Part shown: piece after piece, positions 39,019 to 52,734 of the stretch
How the letters are laid out: each line of letters opens with the position of its first letter
How positions within the stretch are numbered: position 1 is the stretch's first letter
From: Sisyra terminalis
Taxonomy: Eukaryota; Arthropoda; Insecta; Neuroptera; Sisyridae
Reading direction: 5' to 3'
Assembly: GCA_958496175.1 (NCBI GenBank)
Contig: OY292279.1
Coordinates: 14,632,001 to 14,696,000 of the forward strand
Length of the DNA: 64,000 nucleotides
Made by a program: the position numbers and the translations under genes
Notes under the pieces: model-generated
What the model was told of the DNA's origin: nothing
Seen by the model: only the letters and a program-made list of their open reading frames with translations
Databases searched by the model: none

Positions 39019-40139
39019 TGCACAAGTAAGACATTTAAAGAATTTTATTTTAATTTTAGGTCAAGTTCAATGGAATTTTTTACATTGGCTTCATTTCAAC
39101 TATATGTATCAATCTCTAAAGCATCAAATTTCTAAAACATATATGGCAACTTCACTTTCAAAATGAAAATGGAAAACTGAAAATTTTTATTGGTTTTCAA
39201 GGAAAATTTGATGGAAACAATTAATCGATGAAAGGATGTAAAGAATTGAAAGTAGCTATTTGCTTATACACTTATTATTTTAACAGAGAAATATAGCTAT
39301 TAGCTATTCAAATGTGAGGGTATTTCCTGTGACGGAAATAACATCAAATATGGAAAATGATGGATTCAAAAAAAAAAATAAAAAATAAACTAATGATTAC
39401 ATTATGCTAACGCACGCACAGTTCTTAAGGTATAGGTTTTTTTAATTGAAATAAAATCCATTTATAAATTTCTCAATCTTACTATTTTTTTCGCTTCCCT
39501 CCTCTTTTATTATACAATTAAATATCGTTTTTATAAGTAAAAGTAGAAAAAAAATTATTAACGCTTCCCTTTCAAAGGATCTTATTAGAATGGCTACTTG
39601 AGTAAAAAATTTCTATAGTTACAAACTTGACAAGAATAGAGCTTTATCATGGGTGGACTTTGATCAATTAAAGCTTTTTTCATAAAGATTTTAAGATTTT
39701 GTGATTCAATAGAAAATATTTGTTATTTTGGAAAGTTCATCATTTTTCTGAGGTCAAAAATTCCAAAATATTTTTTTTTTATTTCCTCTTAATTTGCACA
39801 ATCTGCCTCTTGGCAATAATTGCAATTTGTCATCTTGTCCTGCTCTTGAATTGGTTTTGTCCACCAACACAACTCAATATTTATTTATTAATTACAAAAT
39901 AATTTAAAACAATTTTTTTTGAAGATTTGTAAGTAAAATATTGTTCTTTCGTTGTTTAATATTGAACAATTTAGAATCGCTATAGTGCCATATATATTGA
40001 TAATAATTGGTAATTTTCTTCAGGAAACAAGAAAAAAACGATTTTTAGTTTTTGATTCAACGCAATAAAAGTGTTTAATTTTTGTTATTAAATATATTTA
40101 AATTGAACAAAATGACTGTTTAGAAAGTATTTCTTTGAT

Positions 40140-41100
40140 TAGTGTTATTAGGGATTACAATGCCGGTATCTTAGAATATCTAATACCTGTATTCTTAGCC
40201 ATTTGTATAATATTTGTATACACAAATTTAAATACCGTTTTTTTCGGTACTAACTGGATTTTCTTTAAAATATTACCACTATATGTTTTGGGGTCTCCAA
40301 CATAGCAAAATAGTATAGGTTTTAATTTTTGTTTCCCAAGCGGGTGAAATTAATTAAACTGTGGATATAGTGTTCGAAATATGAAATATCTTACAGAATT
40401 TAAATATCAAAATGACAAAGAAGAAAAGAATCTTACCAAGTGGAATTTGATTAAGTTTATATTAAATTTTATTAAAAGATTTTACCTAGAAACTTATCCA
40501 CATTCACAAGAATAATGGTTAATTTTCGATGATGAAGATGACTTTAATATCGATAGTGGTAAGTCTATTGAACTAAAATTAGAATTAGCAGTAACTAAAA
40601 AAGTTCTAACAAACCAAAATACAATATAGAAATCAGTTCTAGAAACTAAAACTTCTAGGACTAGGAAAATTATATCGTAAATTGCTAACAGGACCACCGA
40701 CTTGAGTAGATGCTAAAAGAGCGTTTTCGATTGCTGGTAATTTTTGCACAAAACTACGTTCCAGGATTAATGACAGTACAATTAATGTATTATGTTTTCT
40801 ATGATCACATTTAAATAATTTGTAAAACAACCACTAGGATAGTAAAGTGATATTAATACTTTTTTGTGATTATTTATAAACTGATATAATTTATAAGTGA
40901 CAAATGGTTTTAAGTATATTTTCTCTCTCTAATAATTAACAAATAAACAATAATTAACCAATAATAAAAATTAACAAATAAAGCAATGTAACACTTGTGT
41001 TTTCTTTCTTTTCCTCAAATTCCTACTAGGGGTATTAAATCCAGAATTCTAGTACTAAGATCTAAAAATACCAAATACCGGTATTAAACGTTTGATCCAA
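40140..41100 (+). pseudogene. hAT transposase remnant
   Basis: The C-terminal dimerisation region of a hAT transposase is visible near 40660-40830: KLYRKLLTGPPT, a stop in place of Ser, then VDAKRAFSIAGNFCTKLRSR and INDSTINVLCFLRSHL. This matches the family pattern PPTSxxAERAFSxAG...LRSRL...LCFLRSY. Upstream, ELKLELAVTKKVL may be the preceding segment, in a shifted frame. Possible ends: ATGCCGGTATC near 40160 and AATACCGGTATT near 41080, inverted with respect to each other. Stops and frameshifts make it inactive. Confidence 0.75.
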
Positions 41101-42990
41101 TATTACTATCACTAAGTATAATAAAAAAAAAATAAAAAATAAAATGTGAATTATGGCCAATATTGGTGTACCTTATATAAACAGTACAGACCTATAATTC
41201 AGAGCAAAATGTGTATAAAATACATAGATATATACATAGATATAGACGTACTGTTAAAATAAATAAAAAAGCTTCGAATTTCCCATCTGCAATATCCAAA
41301 ACTTCCTTATTTTCTCGCTGAAAATGAATCATCTAACAAACTTTTTCCTAGCCACCACATAATCTTTCTTAATTGAGTTTCTTATTGAATACTTTTACAT
41401 GTATTCTATTGGTTTCCCTTTCTAATATTCCCACATTTCAAAATATTTCAATGACCCTTTTTTTCTGAAGCTTTATACTCCGGATTATTGTAGTTTAGCG
41501 TTCTGAACATACCAATTCAGTAATTGCTTTTCAAAGTTTCAATACCTATCAATCATTAGTCATGAAATTTGCGTTTTTTGGAATAACAAACACTCTTTGA
41601 TTTGGGTAAAATCTCCTTATAACTTCTAAAGTAATTCTCTAATTCCTTTTATGAATGGGATAATTTCTTTTGGAATTAAATTGGCTCAAATAATCTTTTT
41701 GATTATATTTTCTCTGCAATATCTATGAACTAAGATATCCATAGGTTTCTCAAGAAAAACTATATCAAAAATATCAAAATATCTTCAATTGTATCGGAGA
41801 AAAATATTAAAAAAGCAGAAGTATATAGAAAAGGATTTCAATTTATAATTAATATAAGCACAAATTAAAGTATTACTTAATTTGACTTTGTATATTTTAC
41901 TTTCAATAAGACGCAGTTCCTATTTTTTCCGTAGTACTACTAAGAACTTAACGTCAATGAACTTAAAAAAATATGCCCTTATAAAAAAAAATATGGATCA
42001 TTTATTTTAAGATAATCGTATACAAAAAATCTGACCTAGTTAAAACAATACGTTGATATTGTTTGATGATTCAGAAAAAAAAATATTCCATTTTTTTTAG
42101 ACGAACTGTCATTCATTTTGAAGGGTAAATTTAGGCAACGTAAATAAACACTTCTTGAAAATTATTGTTCTTGCATAATATCTTAGTCATAGAATATAAA
42201 CACAAAGCTTTTACATTCAACAAACTTTAACACTATCAACTATACTAAAAATATAAATCATAAAACACACAATTTACATCTAAAATAAATAAACAAATAT
42301 GATTAAAACAGCTAGATCAATCAGCCATAAAATGAAGGGCATGATCCAAATTAATGCTATAAATCAATGATTTCTCAATAAAATCAACAATTAATCACAC
42401 ATTTGATCTTATATCTAAGCCGCTGAATAAACATCACGACAATTATAGAACTAGATCGGTTACGTTTGGGCCAAATCCTATCAAGGCTAGTTAAATTGTA
42501 ATGCAAATAATTATCCAGCTGTATGAACCCCATTAAACAATACCGCCTAATGATTTATTTACATTTTGATTATCGCCAAGGGATGCCAGAGAAAATTACA
42601 ACTGTCAGCTATATGAATAGAGAGAGTGGAAAATTACGTATTAATGCTAGAAAATTGAATTAAAATTTAAATGGTTAGAATATCTGTTAGATGATTTTCC
42701 ACTGGAAAATGTTGGTCATATTTATGTAAGCTTTTATAAGGTTTTTTTATTGAAGAAGATTTTTTTATTTATTTTAGTTAGCAAGATCAAAATTTAAGTT
42801 TAATATTAGTCTTAAAAGTCTTAAATGTCGTCTTTAAGCTTTGCTTGAGTGTTACTATAATTCTAGAAGCTTTATTGTTAATTTTTTACTATAGTAATGA
42901 TTCTATCATAGCAGAGGTTCTGATAATTAATTTATATTTTACATAGCTATAGTTAATACAGTTGTATGTAAAACTTATATAATATAAATC
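41101..42990. other. AT-rich intergenic DNA with one conserved-looking block
   Basis: No gene seen. Bases 42420-42620 are less AT-rich and contain an ATGCAAAT octamer; a GCCATAAA site lies at 42324. Possibly regulatory. Confidence 0.35.
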
Positions 42991-42994
42991 AAGA

Positions 42995-43740
42995 TTTTTT
43001 TTTACATATATAAATCGGCCATCAGGATCTAGGTCCTATAATCCGATTTGATGACTGAAGCTGTCATGATGGAGATCACTCCCAGTGGAGGAATCTCCCT
43101 ATACCTCTCCTTGATCACTAGGCACTTTTCTTTTTAGCCTTCTTTCATTTTGGTGCTCCAAAAGTGGCGGAATCAGGGGATTTGAGTGTTGACTCAACTT
43201 TCCAAAATGATTGGTGGTACGTACGGTAATGGAGTCGGTGACTGATGAGATGTGTAAGTCTCTTCGGAGAGTCTCATTTGTGACATACCATGGAGCATCT
43301 GCCAACTGTCTCAGAATCTTTGATTGGGTGACCTCGATTAATTTAATGTTTGACTTGCTGGCAGAGTCCCACAGCTCAATACCGTACGACCAGATTGGCA
43401 CTATTACTGCTTTGTATATAAGAAGTTTATCCTCAAGGGGAAGTTTAGAGCTCCTACCTAACAGCCAGTATAACTGTTTGAACCTCTTGTTGATGTATTT
43501 TCGTTTTTGGATGATGTGAGATTTCCAGGTCAGCCTCCTGCCCAGATGAACACCAAGATATTGACGGCGTCGGACGATGGGATCTCAGTTGAGTCCAGAT
43601 TGATCGGAGGGCCCGTTCCTTTCCTGAGAGTGAAGATCACTTGGACTGATTTGGACTTATTGATAGTGATTTTCAAAAATTTTAAGCAATCTTTTCTTAA
43701 AGAATTAGAAGAAAAAAAGTAATAATTTAATCGAGAATAG
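42995..43740 (-). mobile_element. Jockey-like LINE, 5'-truncated, 3' part of ORF2
   Basis: Minus-strand reading gives the last part of a Jockey-clade reverse transcriptase: KSKSVQVIFTLRKG, then after one frameshift near 43555 YLGVHLGRRLTWKSH, then KQLYWLLGRSSKLPLEDKLL, VPIWSYGIELWDSASKSN, ILRQLADAPWYVTNETLRRD and a stop at 43099. The catalytic YADD part is missing because the copy is truncated at the 5' end. A short 3' UTR leads to an A-run (T-run at 42995-43003 on the plus strand). It looks relatively young, with only one frameshift seen. Confidence 0.9.
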
Positions 43741-45415
43741 AAATCGAACATCAAAAACCATTTTAATTTATAAGAAATAATGGAAAACCTTGACTTAAAC
43801 GAAGTTTAAATCAATTGAGTTTTCATTCTTTTTGTAGCCCTCGTGGAAATCCAGAACGCAACAAAATTTTTGTAAATTCAAATGTGTTGAATCTAAATAT
43901 CCTTATTTGAATTTCGAGGGAAAGAACGAAAAAACAAAAGTTTAAAATATGATAATTTCGTTTCTTTTTTTATTTCTGTATACATAAAATATGAGGCCCC
44001 TTCCTCCGAGATGAAGATAATATATTAAAATTTATTTCATACGTAATTTAAGTGGTCGGAATTATGGATTCCTGTCGTCCCCCACCATCAAACTGTTGGT
44101 CGTATCAAAAAAAAAACCTTCAGGAATCCATTTCGTATTGATTTGCAAAACGAAAGAAAAATTTATACCACAAACTTGTTGATAAATGGCTCAATTGATT
44201 TTAGATTTTTTATTTTAGTACCGCCTATATTGTGTTTCTAAAACTACACCTTCTTTAAGACAAATAAATATAAGGAATTTCCTTAAAAATGTTACAAAAT
44301 ATATGAAAAAAAACCTACCGATGTCAGTTTCGAAAATGCTAATTTTTCATGTTTTTCATTTTATTTTCATTATTTTTTTTTCACATAGATTGACTTGAAT
44401 GCGTGAACTTCTAAACGAATTTTTCGTCCATTCGTTGGTGCTTCTAATTAACACCACAATTATAATATAAGGAGATTTAATTTGAGATAAACGCTTGAGA
44501 TTAAAACAGCCAACAACCCTCGGTGTTTTTATTAATAATAAAACTATTAACAAGTAAGCAATGAATAAATTACTCAATCTTCTTCCTCTATTTAAATATG
44601 AATATAAAAAAATTAATTATTTTTTACGAGACTTATTCAAATTTGCACTACCGACAAATGTAAGAAATATAAATCAAACTTGAAATCAAAAAAAAAATGC
44701 TAATTTTTCTAATCGACAAAGACTTACTATAGAAACGTAACGTTTCTGCCGAAACGTTGTGCTATGCACCAAACAACCATACTATACTCAACCATGGATT
44801 TGAAAGAAAATTTGTGTTGTTTCCGTTAAATTATCAACGATAAATTTAACTGAAAAATAAAATTGCTTTAGGTCAATTCAGTATCTAAATTTATTTTAAA
44901 TGGATAAAATTTAATTAACAGTGACATTTTTGTGAAACATAAAAGATAATAAGATCATAAAAATGGGCCAAATCACTGTAAACTTTCTCCCATATCATGT
45001 ATCTCCAAACCCATTCAAATTAATTTCTTCCTCCAATTTGTCACAAGTGGCATTTTGTGCCAAAGACCACCTCTACGTGCCTATTCCACTGATAAATTGA
45101 CACTTATTTTCGGCGAATGATAATTTATAAGTCTAGCAATTAGTATGCTTGTAATTTGCTATCACTAACTCTTCTAAATGCCATTTTGAATGTGTTAAAT
45201 CACTTTTGCTACGTGACAAATTTTGAATATTAAATTTTCTAATTCCAATCCGAAATATATGACTTGAGAATATATGAGCCATCAATTCTCTATTGTCTTT
45301 TAATTGAATGGGAGGTCTTTATATATTAAAGCTTAAAAAGCTAAAAATTTATTATTGTTTCTAAAATTTATTATTGTTTCTAAAATTTCTCTGCTTTTTC
45401 ATAAATTTCTCTAAT
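43741..45415. other. AT-rich intergenic DNA
   Basis: No gene seen. Bases 44940-45180 are less AT-rich and may be regulatory. A short palindrome GAAACGTAACGTTTC lies near 44733-44747. A 19-base unit, AAATTTATTATTGTTTCTA, is tandemly doubled near 45345-45383. Confidence 0.4.
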
Positions 45416-46740
45416 GTCCCTTATTCATTTTTTAAGCCTTTGCTCTGTTGGGTTATTATGGGAAAGATTAGTCCCAGTGGACTACTCCTGCTATTTTCTA
45501 TTCCAGACACCTGTCAGGAAGATCTGTAAAGTTCCATCTTAGAAGTTGCCATATTGTCACGTTGTTTTCTAAATGGCTTACCATTATGTCATTGGGATGG
45601 TTGTTGTGGTTCTCCAGATATTTTCTGCTGTGTTTTTGAATTTCCTGTATGGTATATCATTATTGGTGATGGTATGTCATTATGTATTTTGATGGTTTTA
45701 TATACCAAGAAGTATTGCTTATTTGTCAAAGTGTTTTATATTGGAATCGTTGGAGAACTTCAACGTTAGAATTTGATGCAGTACCCCAAAGTTAAATACC
45801 ATAGGCCCAGATGAGTTTTAATATTTATAACCTCTATAACCTTGTAGATAAATAGATTGTTTTTCTACGACAATGAGAATGATTTTCCTATCCCAATTCC
45901 TAATCCTAATGATTTTTTTTGGTACTTCTCTAACTATTTTTATATGAACAGCCCATGTAAGCCACCTATTTTGAGGCATGCCCAGATTCTTAACGTCGTC
46001 TTTTTGTGGTAGTTCTATACCATTCATCACTACTGGGACAAGTATTTTTACGAGTTTATTTTTTCTCGCCATTTTCCTATCTATTCATCAGGATATCATA
46101 TATTAGGAATATTAGGAATAGCCGTGCATATTAGGAATAGTAGTAAGTTCAATACGCTACCTTGGGGATTGCCCCTTTTAAAACTGCCCCCTTAAAGCTG
46201 TAACATAGTCGTTACACATTTACTTTTATCTAATAAAATGAGTTGAATGTTTGGGTCTAAATTCAAAGAGATGCTTAGGAAAAACCAATTTTTCTACTAG
46301 TACGTGCAATATTCTTATCGGTCGGGTTCTTTGATATACTTTGCTTAGTATCAGTAGTACACTGATGGGTCTGTACGAGCTTACTTCTTGAGGTGATTTT
46401 CCTGGATTTTAGATCATTATTATTTGAGCCATCTTATCCTGCTCTGGCACTTCAGATACTCTATTTATGGAAATAATTAGAGTTGTTATGTATACTATGA
46501 GCTTCTTAGGTAAATTTATCAATAGTTTTGCTGTACTAAGGTCATATTCTGGCGATTTATTTGACTTAAAGATTTGGATAGGCGTCTTTACTTCGTTTGG
46601 TGAGGTTAATCGAATCGATGCTCCCATTTCTTCCATACTTTTGATGAACCCAATGATTTCTTTAAAGTTGGAAGAATTTCGGTGGTCTTGTGGCAGAATC
46701 GGGTTTTTATTCATTTTTTTAAATTAATTGCAGTTGTTTC
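45416..46740 (-). pseudogene. Degenerate Jockey-like LINE, most of the reverse transcriptase
   Basis: Read from right to left on the minus strand: SPEYDLSTAKLLINLPKK and PEQDKMAQIIMI (RT start, 46409-46714), SYRPISVLLILSK and a degenerate LFEFRPKHST (46270-46400), PQGSVLNLLLFL-like motif B near 46150, then ELPQKDDVKNLGM and NRWLTWAVHIK (45890-46060), and a worn LWGTASNSNVEVLQRF block near 45740-45790. The YADD box cannot be found between motif B and the following block, so the core is deleted. Many stops and frameshifts; old copy. Confidence 0.8.
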
Positions 46741-49009
46741 TAATATAAAAATTGTCTAAGGAGTTTTAAACACTATGAAAAAATATTTTTTATCCCTATT
46801 TTTATATGAACTTAGGATTAACTTTTTGATAATACTTTGCAAACAATAATCAATCTCCTACATCATCTACCTCTAGAAGAGTTCTTGAAATAGCGTAGTC
46901 CATATACCTCCTTTCAATAAATCCAGGATCTCAATTCGTATTACTTCTCTATCCTTGGAACCTTTAAGTTTCCCTTCTAAAACATCAAATATGAATCATT
47001 TTTCTCTCTGTATATAACCTATCCAATAAGTATTTCTTCTTGTCATCATATTTATGATAGTTCTTTCTTCGTTGATTTTCTTAACATTTCCACGTTTGTT
47101 AATCCGTCCATTTAATTTGTATATCATTTCAAAACAAATAAGAATTTTTGTTTAAAAACCTATTCAGAAAAATTTTAAACTAATTTTCGGGTGATAGCAG
47201 ATTTTTTTAGCAGAAAATTTGAAATTGAAAATAATTTTGATTAGTTTAGATACCAAATCAATTCTCCAATTTAAATCATAGCAATATACCAATGTGATTT
47301 GAATGCATTAAGAAAATTTAACCGTAATGAAACTTTTGAAATTTAACACACATACACAAATATTATTGTACACGTATTTAAGAAGATGATGTTTATGACT
47401 AATAAAAAGTGGCATTACGACATTTTAACGTGCCATTTGCCACTTTTACTAACTACCTGTTAAACTATAAATACACATACATAAAATCATATGATACAAA
47501 TGTACATTTATATGGGCAAATAAAGCCATAAAAGCCAATATAAAAGAGCCCATAATGGACCAATAAAAGATTTTATTGAAAATAAATGATTCCGCTTATT
47601 TTATAATACAACAAAAAAATGGCACGATTTTGGTATCGGGAAAATTTTTAAATAAATAAATACTAGGTGGAAGAATAAATTTCAAACTAGTGAATAAATC
47701 AAGTTGAGATATTTTTAGATAGGAATATTTTACGATGCCTCCTCGGACGAGTTTCTCGATAACCTTTCATGAAACATTTCATGACCCTTAAACAGAAGTT
47801 TTTTTCGTCATTTATAAATCAAACTAACAAATATAATATCTTAGAATTTTGCCTTTCAGTATAACAACAAAAAAAAACGTTCTTATCAATGCCTTAAGCA
47901 AAACAGAACAAGTTTAATATTAAATTTTCCAAAATAAAAAAAAAATAATAATAATACAACTATTGTAATTATTATCACTAGTTTAATACACTGGTTGAAT
48001 GACATTTGGTATATTTTATTAATTGAACCAATAAAAATGATAATGATTTATTTATTATGAGTTAGACATAAATGAATGACGTGGAAGTTAATAAAAATCA
48101 AGAAAATTTACACTTATGGTGAACATTTTCATTATTTCTCGAATAAAAATATCAAATAAAAACGTTTGAATTGATAGAATTGATAAAATGTTTTAACGTT
48201 ATTTACACGCTCAATAAATATACTGTACGTTTTTTTTTCTTCAATAAATTTATTTAATGTGAACGTACCATAAATTTTTTGCTTTATTTATAGTTTTAAT
48301 TCAAGTTTTATTACAGAGCTAGTATTCAAAAATATCAAATTGTCGAGGACGACATCACATACTTATTACCTATTGAAAAAAGAAGTGAAAATTTAAATAA
48401 AAAATAAAATTCGATACTTTTTCAAAAGAGAATATACCCACCTTAACTAAATTTAATTTTATGTTGGCATAGTATGTATATGTAAATTATGTATCGATAA
48501 ATTTATGATGTTATATTTAAACATTACTAGAAGGAAGTACAAATAAATTTAACTGGCATTTAAAACTCTTTATTCCATTGACAATTTTCTATATAGAAGA
48601 GCTGAATAAAACTATATAAGTATTTTAAATTTCTTCTAAACCAATTCTAAAAATTAAAGCACATTTTTAAATGCACATTATTTTTCCGAATACAAAAACA
48701 AAAACACTAAAGTGTGTTTCTCGATCCCGAAGTGACAAAAGTAAAGATGTTCAAAAAGTAAGTTTCCTAGTTTGTTCATTCTACCAAAAAAGCTTTAGGT
48801 GGAATCGGAAGAATTTAAACAACTAATACCATTTCACATTGTGAAAAGTTTTCGGAAATTGTGGGTTATATCTTCTTATATGAATACCAATTTTAAAAAA
48901 AAAATTGTTCAAGGTATTTGAATAATATCAATTAATAATTTCTGCAACCAAATTTAATTCACAGTTTCGAGAATTTTTGGCAACATGAAGATTAGTTATT
49001 CAGTTGTGT
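46741..49009. other. AT-rich intergenic DNA with a hairpin block
   Basis: No gene seen. At 47404-47448 AAAAGTGGCA and TGCCACTTTT flank 22-25 bases and can form a hairpin. A GCCATAAA site lies at 47525 in a moderately conserved-looking stretch. Confidence 0.4.
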
Positions 49010-49014
49010 TCAAT

Positions 49015-49192
49015 GTTTTATTTTTAACTGTTATATACTCTCATTTTATAGCTACTAAGGTCTTTAGCGACTCTAGGGTTTATAAAAATCCGTATATTAA
49101 GAAATATCGAAAATTTACCCGATACGAGGATCAAACCTAAAACCTTCCAGTTTTAGAGCGGTCATCTAAACCACTCGGCCACCAGTAGGCTT
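49015..49192 (-). mobile_element. tRNA-derived SINE
   Basis: Minus strand: A box TGGCCGAGTGG at 49181-49171 and B box GGTTTGATCCT at 49137-49127, spaced as in a tRNA gene (Ser/Leu-like start, GGTGGCCGAGTGGTTTAGAT). A non-tRNA body follows, with AAACCCTAGAGTCGCTAAAG, and an A/T-rich tail near 49015. The tRNA-like region does not fold into an intact functional tRNA by eye, so a SINE is preferred. Confidence 0.75.
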
Positions 49193-50224
49193 TTTGTATG
49201 AGACTATTTTATCCGGAAGCAAAATAAATAACTTCCTTTTTTAAACGTCTACCGTTATGCTACCAAACCAGAACCGCAAATTTTCCTAGTCCATTTGTAT
49301 TGAGCTACATTAATTAATTTCTTAAATTCCAAGAAAATGAGGTATAAAAAATTACCGTACTCTTGGACTATAATGAAATTCGATGCTAAAGTTATGCAAA
49401 AAGTGCTGTTTCCTTATGGTTACTCTTCATATTGGCCAATATAAGCCAATGACACATCATCTACTCGTATTGGTTAAAAAATTTATGAAGTTGACCACAA
49501 GATGGCTAAATCAACCAGTATTCCATCCATACTTCAAAAATCGATTAATAAATTTATGGAATACAAAAAATTTAACAAGACAAAAATATTTTTTGATCAA
49601 ATAACTCAGATACTCTTATTTTCTGTAAGAACAGCAAATATTTGGTAATATTCCACTTTTCTAATATTTGATAGTTTCCTCGAAAAAAAATACCAAAAAT
49701 TAGTTAAAAAATTATTCAAAATTCAATGCAAATTTAAATGAAATAATTATCTTACAATTTTTGACTTTCTGAGTAAAGGACGCATGACGAATACATAAAT
49801 TTGATATAATTAATGGTTAATCAAAATTTTAATACCCAATTTTAGTATGATTATTTTAATTTTTAAAATTAATCTTATATACTCATTAATTTTACTAAAA
49901 GCTCCGGTTACATATAAAAAACATAATACCTAGTATGAACTTTTGTAAAGCAATATATCTTAAAATTATAATTACACTTTCTGTTAAATTTTGCAATTTA
50001 ATTATATATTATATCTATTTGTTAATTATAGTTCATATAATTATTAATATTTTTTACAATATTACGATAATTATTTAAAGAAGAAAATTATCTAATTATA
50101 GATCAGAATACATTACTAGTTTAAGACTAATTGTATCTTGTGAAATAACGAATATGTGTTAGAAGAATTTCATTTTATTTGCTAAGTTTATTGAATTCGT
50201 TCTTATTTTTTAATTTATTTTTTT

Positions 50225-50360
50225 ATTTATTTTACTTCCAGTAGGCATTCTACAGAGATGCAAAGCATCTGTACATAGAATTGGAATATTACAATTGTAA
50301 TGTAATGCAATGTACAATTGTATATATTTAAATCAGTTTAACAAAATTAAAAGTATATAT
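50225..50360 (-). mobile_element. LINE 3' end fragment (copy 2)
   Basis: Second copy of the 3' end seen at 35055-35200, same orientation, differing at only a few positions (for example TGCAATGTACAATTG in place of TGCAACGTACAATTG). Bounded on the left by a T-rich simple tail. Confidence 0.65.
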
Positions 50361-50539
50361 TAATAAAACATTAAAAATATTTTTTTCTTAATCTAGTTAT
50401 TTACGTGAAAAGGATTTGGATATAGTTTACAAATAATATATGTTCAATGTACATTGAAAGTACCGCTTTTTATGGAATACAATTTCTTTAATTTGTAGTT
50501 CCTTTAGTTTAAAAATAAAAGATCCTCAATAATCCTCGG

Positions 50540-51900
50540 TACTACAACTAATTGAAGATAAACTACAGGATCGAAATCAATAATAAATATGAAATTACAA
50601 TAAATATCTTAAATTTTTTTATTGCACTTACAACTTTGATATGGGGTTATAGGGTGAAATTTAGTACCGAAAGTGTTATAAAAATGGAGCACAAAGAAAC
50701 GTGGGCATATTTCTCTTCTCATGCTTATTCTGGTATGGTATTTGGTGATCAAAATGCTTCAGTATTGTACCAAACCAATGCTATTAGGCTCAAAGAAAAA
50801 AATATTGATCATATCACCTCTGCTTTATACCCACCAATTACGAACGCGTATGACTTGAACCGCCAAATTCAAAAAAAAAAGCTCGATCACGTTTCATTGA
50901 TTGTATCGAGTTTAATTTTCGAATTGTGCGATTAAATCGACCTTCTCTTTATTATAATTACAATTGTTAAAATTCCTCGAATTTTCATTGCAGCAAGGTG
51001 TCGCCATATAAATTTCTCGTGGTGATAATTGGACTTATAAAACAAATTTCTTTGTTTTCATCATTTGTGTAGGATTTACAAAGAGAAAACTGTTTAGTTT
51101 TTTGTACAACCAGTTGACGACAGTGTTGTTTATTTATATAAAATAGTTTTTTAATACGAATCTTATAAGTCGGCGGCCGCGCTTTGAACTTGTGCCGTAT
51201 ATTATATTCTTGTAGTCTTAGGGCTGCTTTTTCTTTCGTTTTAATAACAAGAAAAAATCGAATGCTGAATGCTTTATTCTCCATCTTGGGTAATAATAAC
51301 ATAACCGCTCGTTTATGTGTCACAAATCCGAGACAAAATCGATTCCATTGCGATACGATCAAAGATCTAAAAAAAAAATAAGAGATATTTCTTTATTGAG
51401 AAAGATTTTCTTAGAAAGTTGTCCAAAGAATATTTCTCATAGTTATTTTTTTTGTGCTTAGGCACAACTTTGAATTTTAATTGAAAACCAAAATACGCAT
51501 AAGTATTTGATAACTTTTCCTCAAAGAAGTCACATTCTAAACTTGTCGCACTAATCTTCAATTTACACATCGCATTTATCTCTTCAAACTAATTCATTTC
51601 CTGTTTTGTAGATTTGAATTTGAAGAGAAGTGTTGGTGTAAGATTATGCGATTCAATTCGTTTAATTTCCAAATCGAATCTTTTGCTTCTAATTGGAAAA
51701 AAGAACACCGTTCCAGGTTGAATTTATCGTTGATGTTCGTTTCGACTTGTAAAACGTGTTTCGAAACTTTGTTTTTAGAAATGTTTGAAAATTTTTATAT
51801 TTGTATGACATTTTTATTAAAAGGTTTTTGTACTGAAGAATTTTAATTAAATATTCCATAAGGAAAATCACTTGTTCGTCAATGAGACATTCCAAATGCG
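50540..51900. other. Region of unusually dense ORFs, unknown
   Basis: Two back-to-back open frames, 50552-50935 on the plus strand (127 codons, initiation codon not certain) and 50985-51362 on the minus strand (125 codons), lie in a stretch less AT-rich than its flanks. Neither protein shows a motif I recognise. The convergent layout and lack of homology suggest old transposon sequence or conserved non-coding DNA; genuine small genes cannot be excluded. Confidence 0.25.
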
Positions 51901-52422
51901 GAATAAGTCAAATAACTGGAAATTTATTTTATAAACAATACGGATAATAAATTTTAAAGGAAAAAAATTGAACTAAATGCTTTAATAGTCATTATAAATT
52001 ACATTTTCTTTTCTTATAGAATAAGGCGCTGTAGAAACAAAACCTACAAGGTATATCACAGTAGAACTAACACTATTTAGATAAAAAATTATTCCATGAT
52101 TTTATTTATAAAATCCAATACGAGAACGAAGTTTATTATTTTACTAACTATAGTTGTATGGAAGTGAAGTCAATATAGTTTAAAACCAATCCGTTCGTAC
52201 ATTGTATTCGTGGAAAAACAAATAGAAGATTACACACTTTCCAGATATATACAGTGGTGATGATGAAAATTACCGTCTTATGCTTATGAAAAATTAACCA
52301 TTTTTTTGCTTAATTCAAAAATCAAGATATCCATAATTATACAGTTTTCCAGAAAAATATATATTTTTTAAATTTATTGGTAATAGATAATAAAACTAAG
52401 ATCTCAGCTTTTATTTTTTTAA

Positions 52423-52672
52423 ATAAGAAAATAATTCAGGTTGTTTAGGATCGTTATTTTTTATTTAATATTTTTATTATTCAATTAGCTACGTTTCGTT
52501 ACTTATCGTAGCTTCATCAGGCTTCTTGATTCACAAAATTAAAATTAAAATTTTATTTTTGTGAATCAAGAAGCCTAATGAAGTTACGATAAGTAACGAA
52601 ACGTAGCTAATTGAATAATAAAAATATTAAATAAAAAATAACGATCTTCATCAACCTGAATTGTCTTCTTAT
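52423..52672. mobile_element. Inverted-repeat element with hammerhead-like motif (copy D)
   Basis: Nearly perfect hairpin: arms 52423-52539 and 52557-52672 around an AT-rich loop of about 17 bases. Outer ends are AAGAAAATAATTCAGG and CCTGAATTGTCTTCTT. The left arm, read on the minus strand, has CTGATGA, GCTAC-GATAA-GTAAC and GAAAC; the right arm has CTAATGA with a perfect GTTAC/GTAAC stem. Inserted next to LINE debris. Confidence 0.8.
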
Positions 52673-52734
52673 TTATTGGTAATAAACTTCTGATCGATAT
52701 TTTGGTGTTTATGTGGTTGATCATTATATATTAC

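Noticed and set aside
49120..49192. Functional tRNA-Ser/Leu gene
   Set aside because: The A and B boxes are good but the stems are worn and a SINE body with tail follows.
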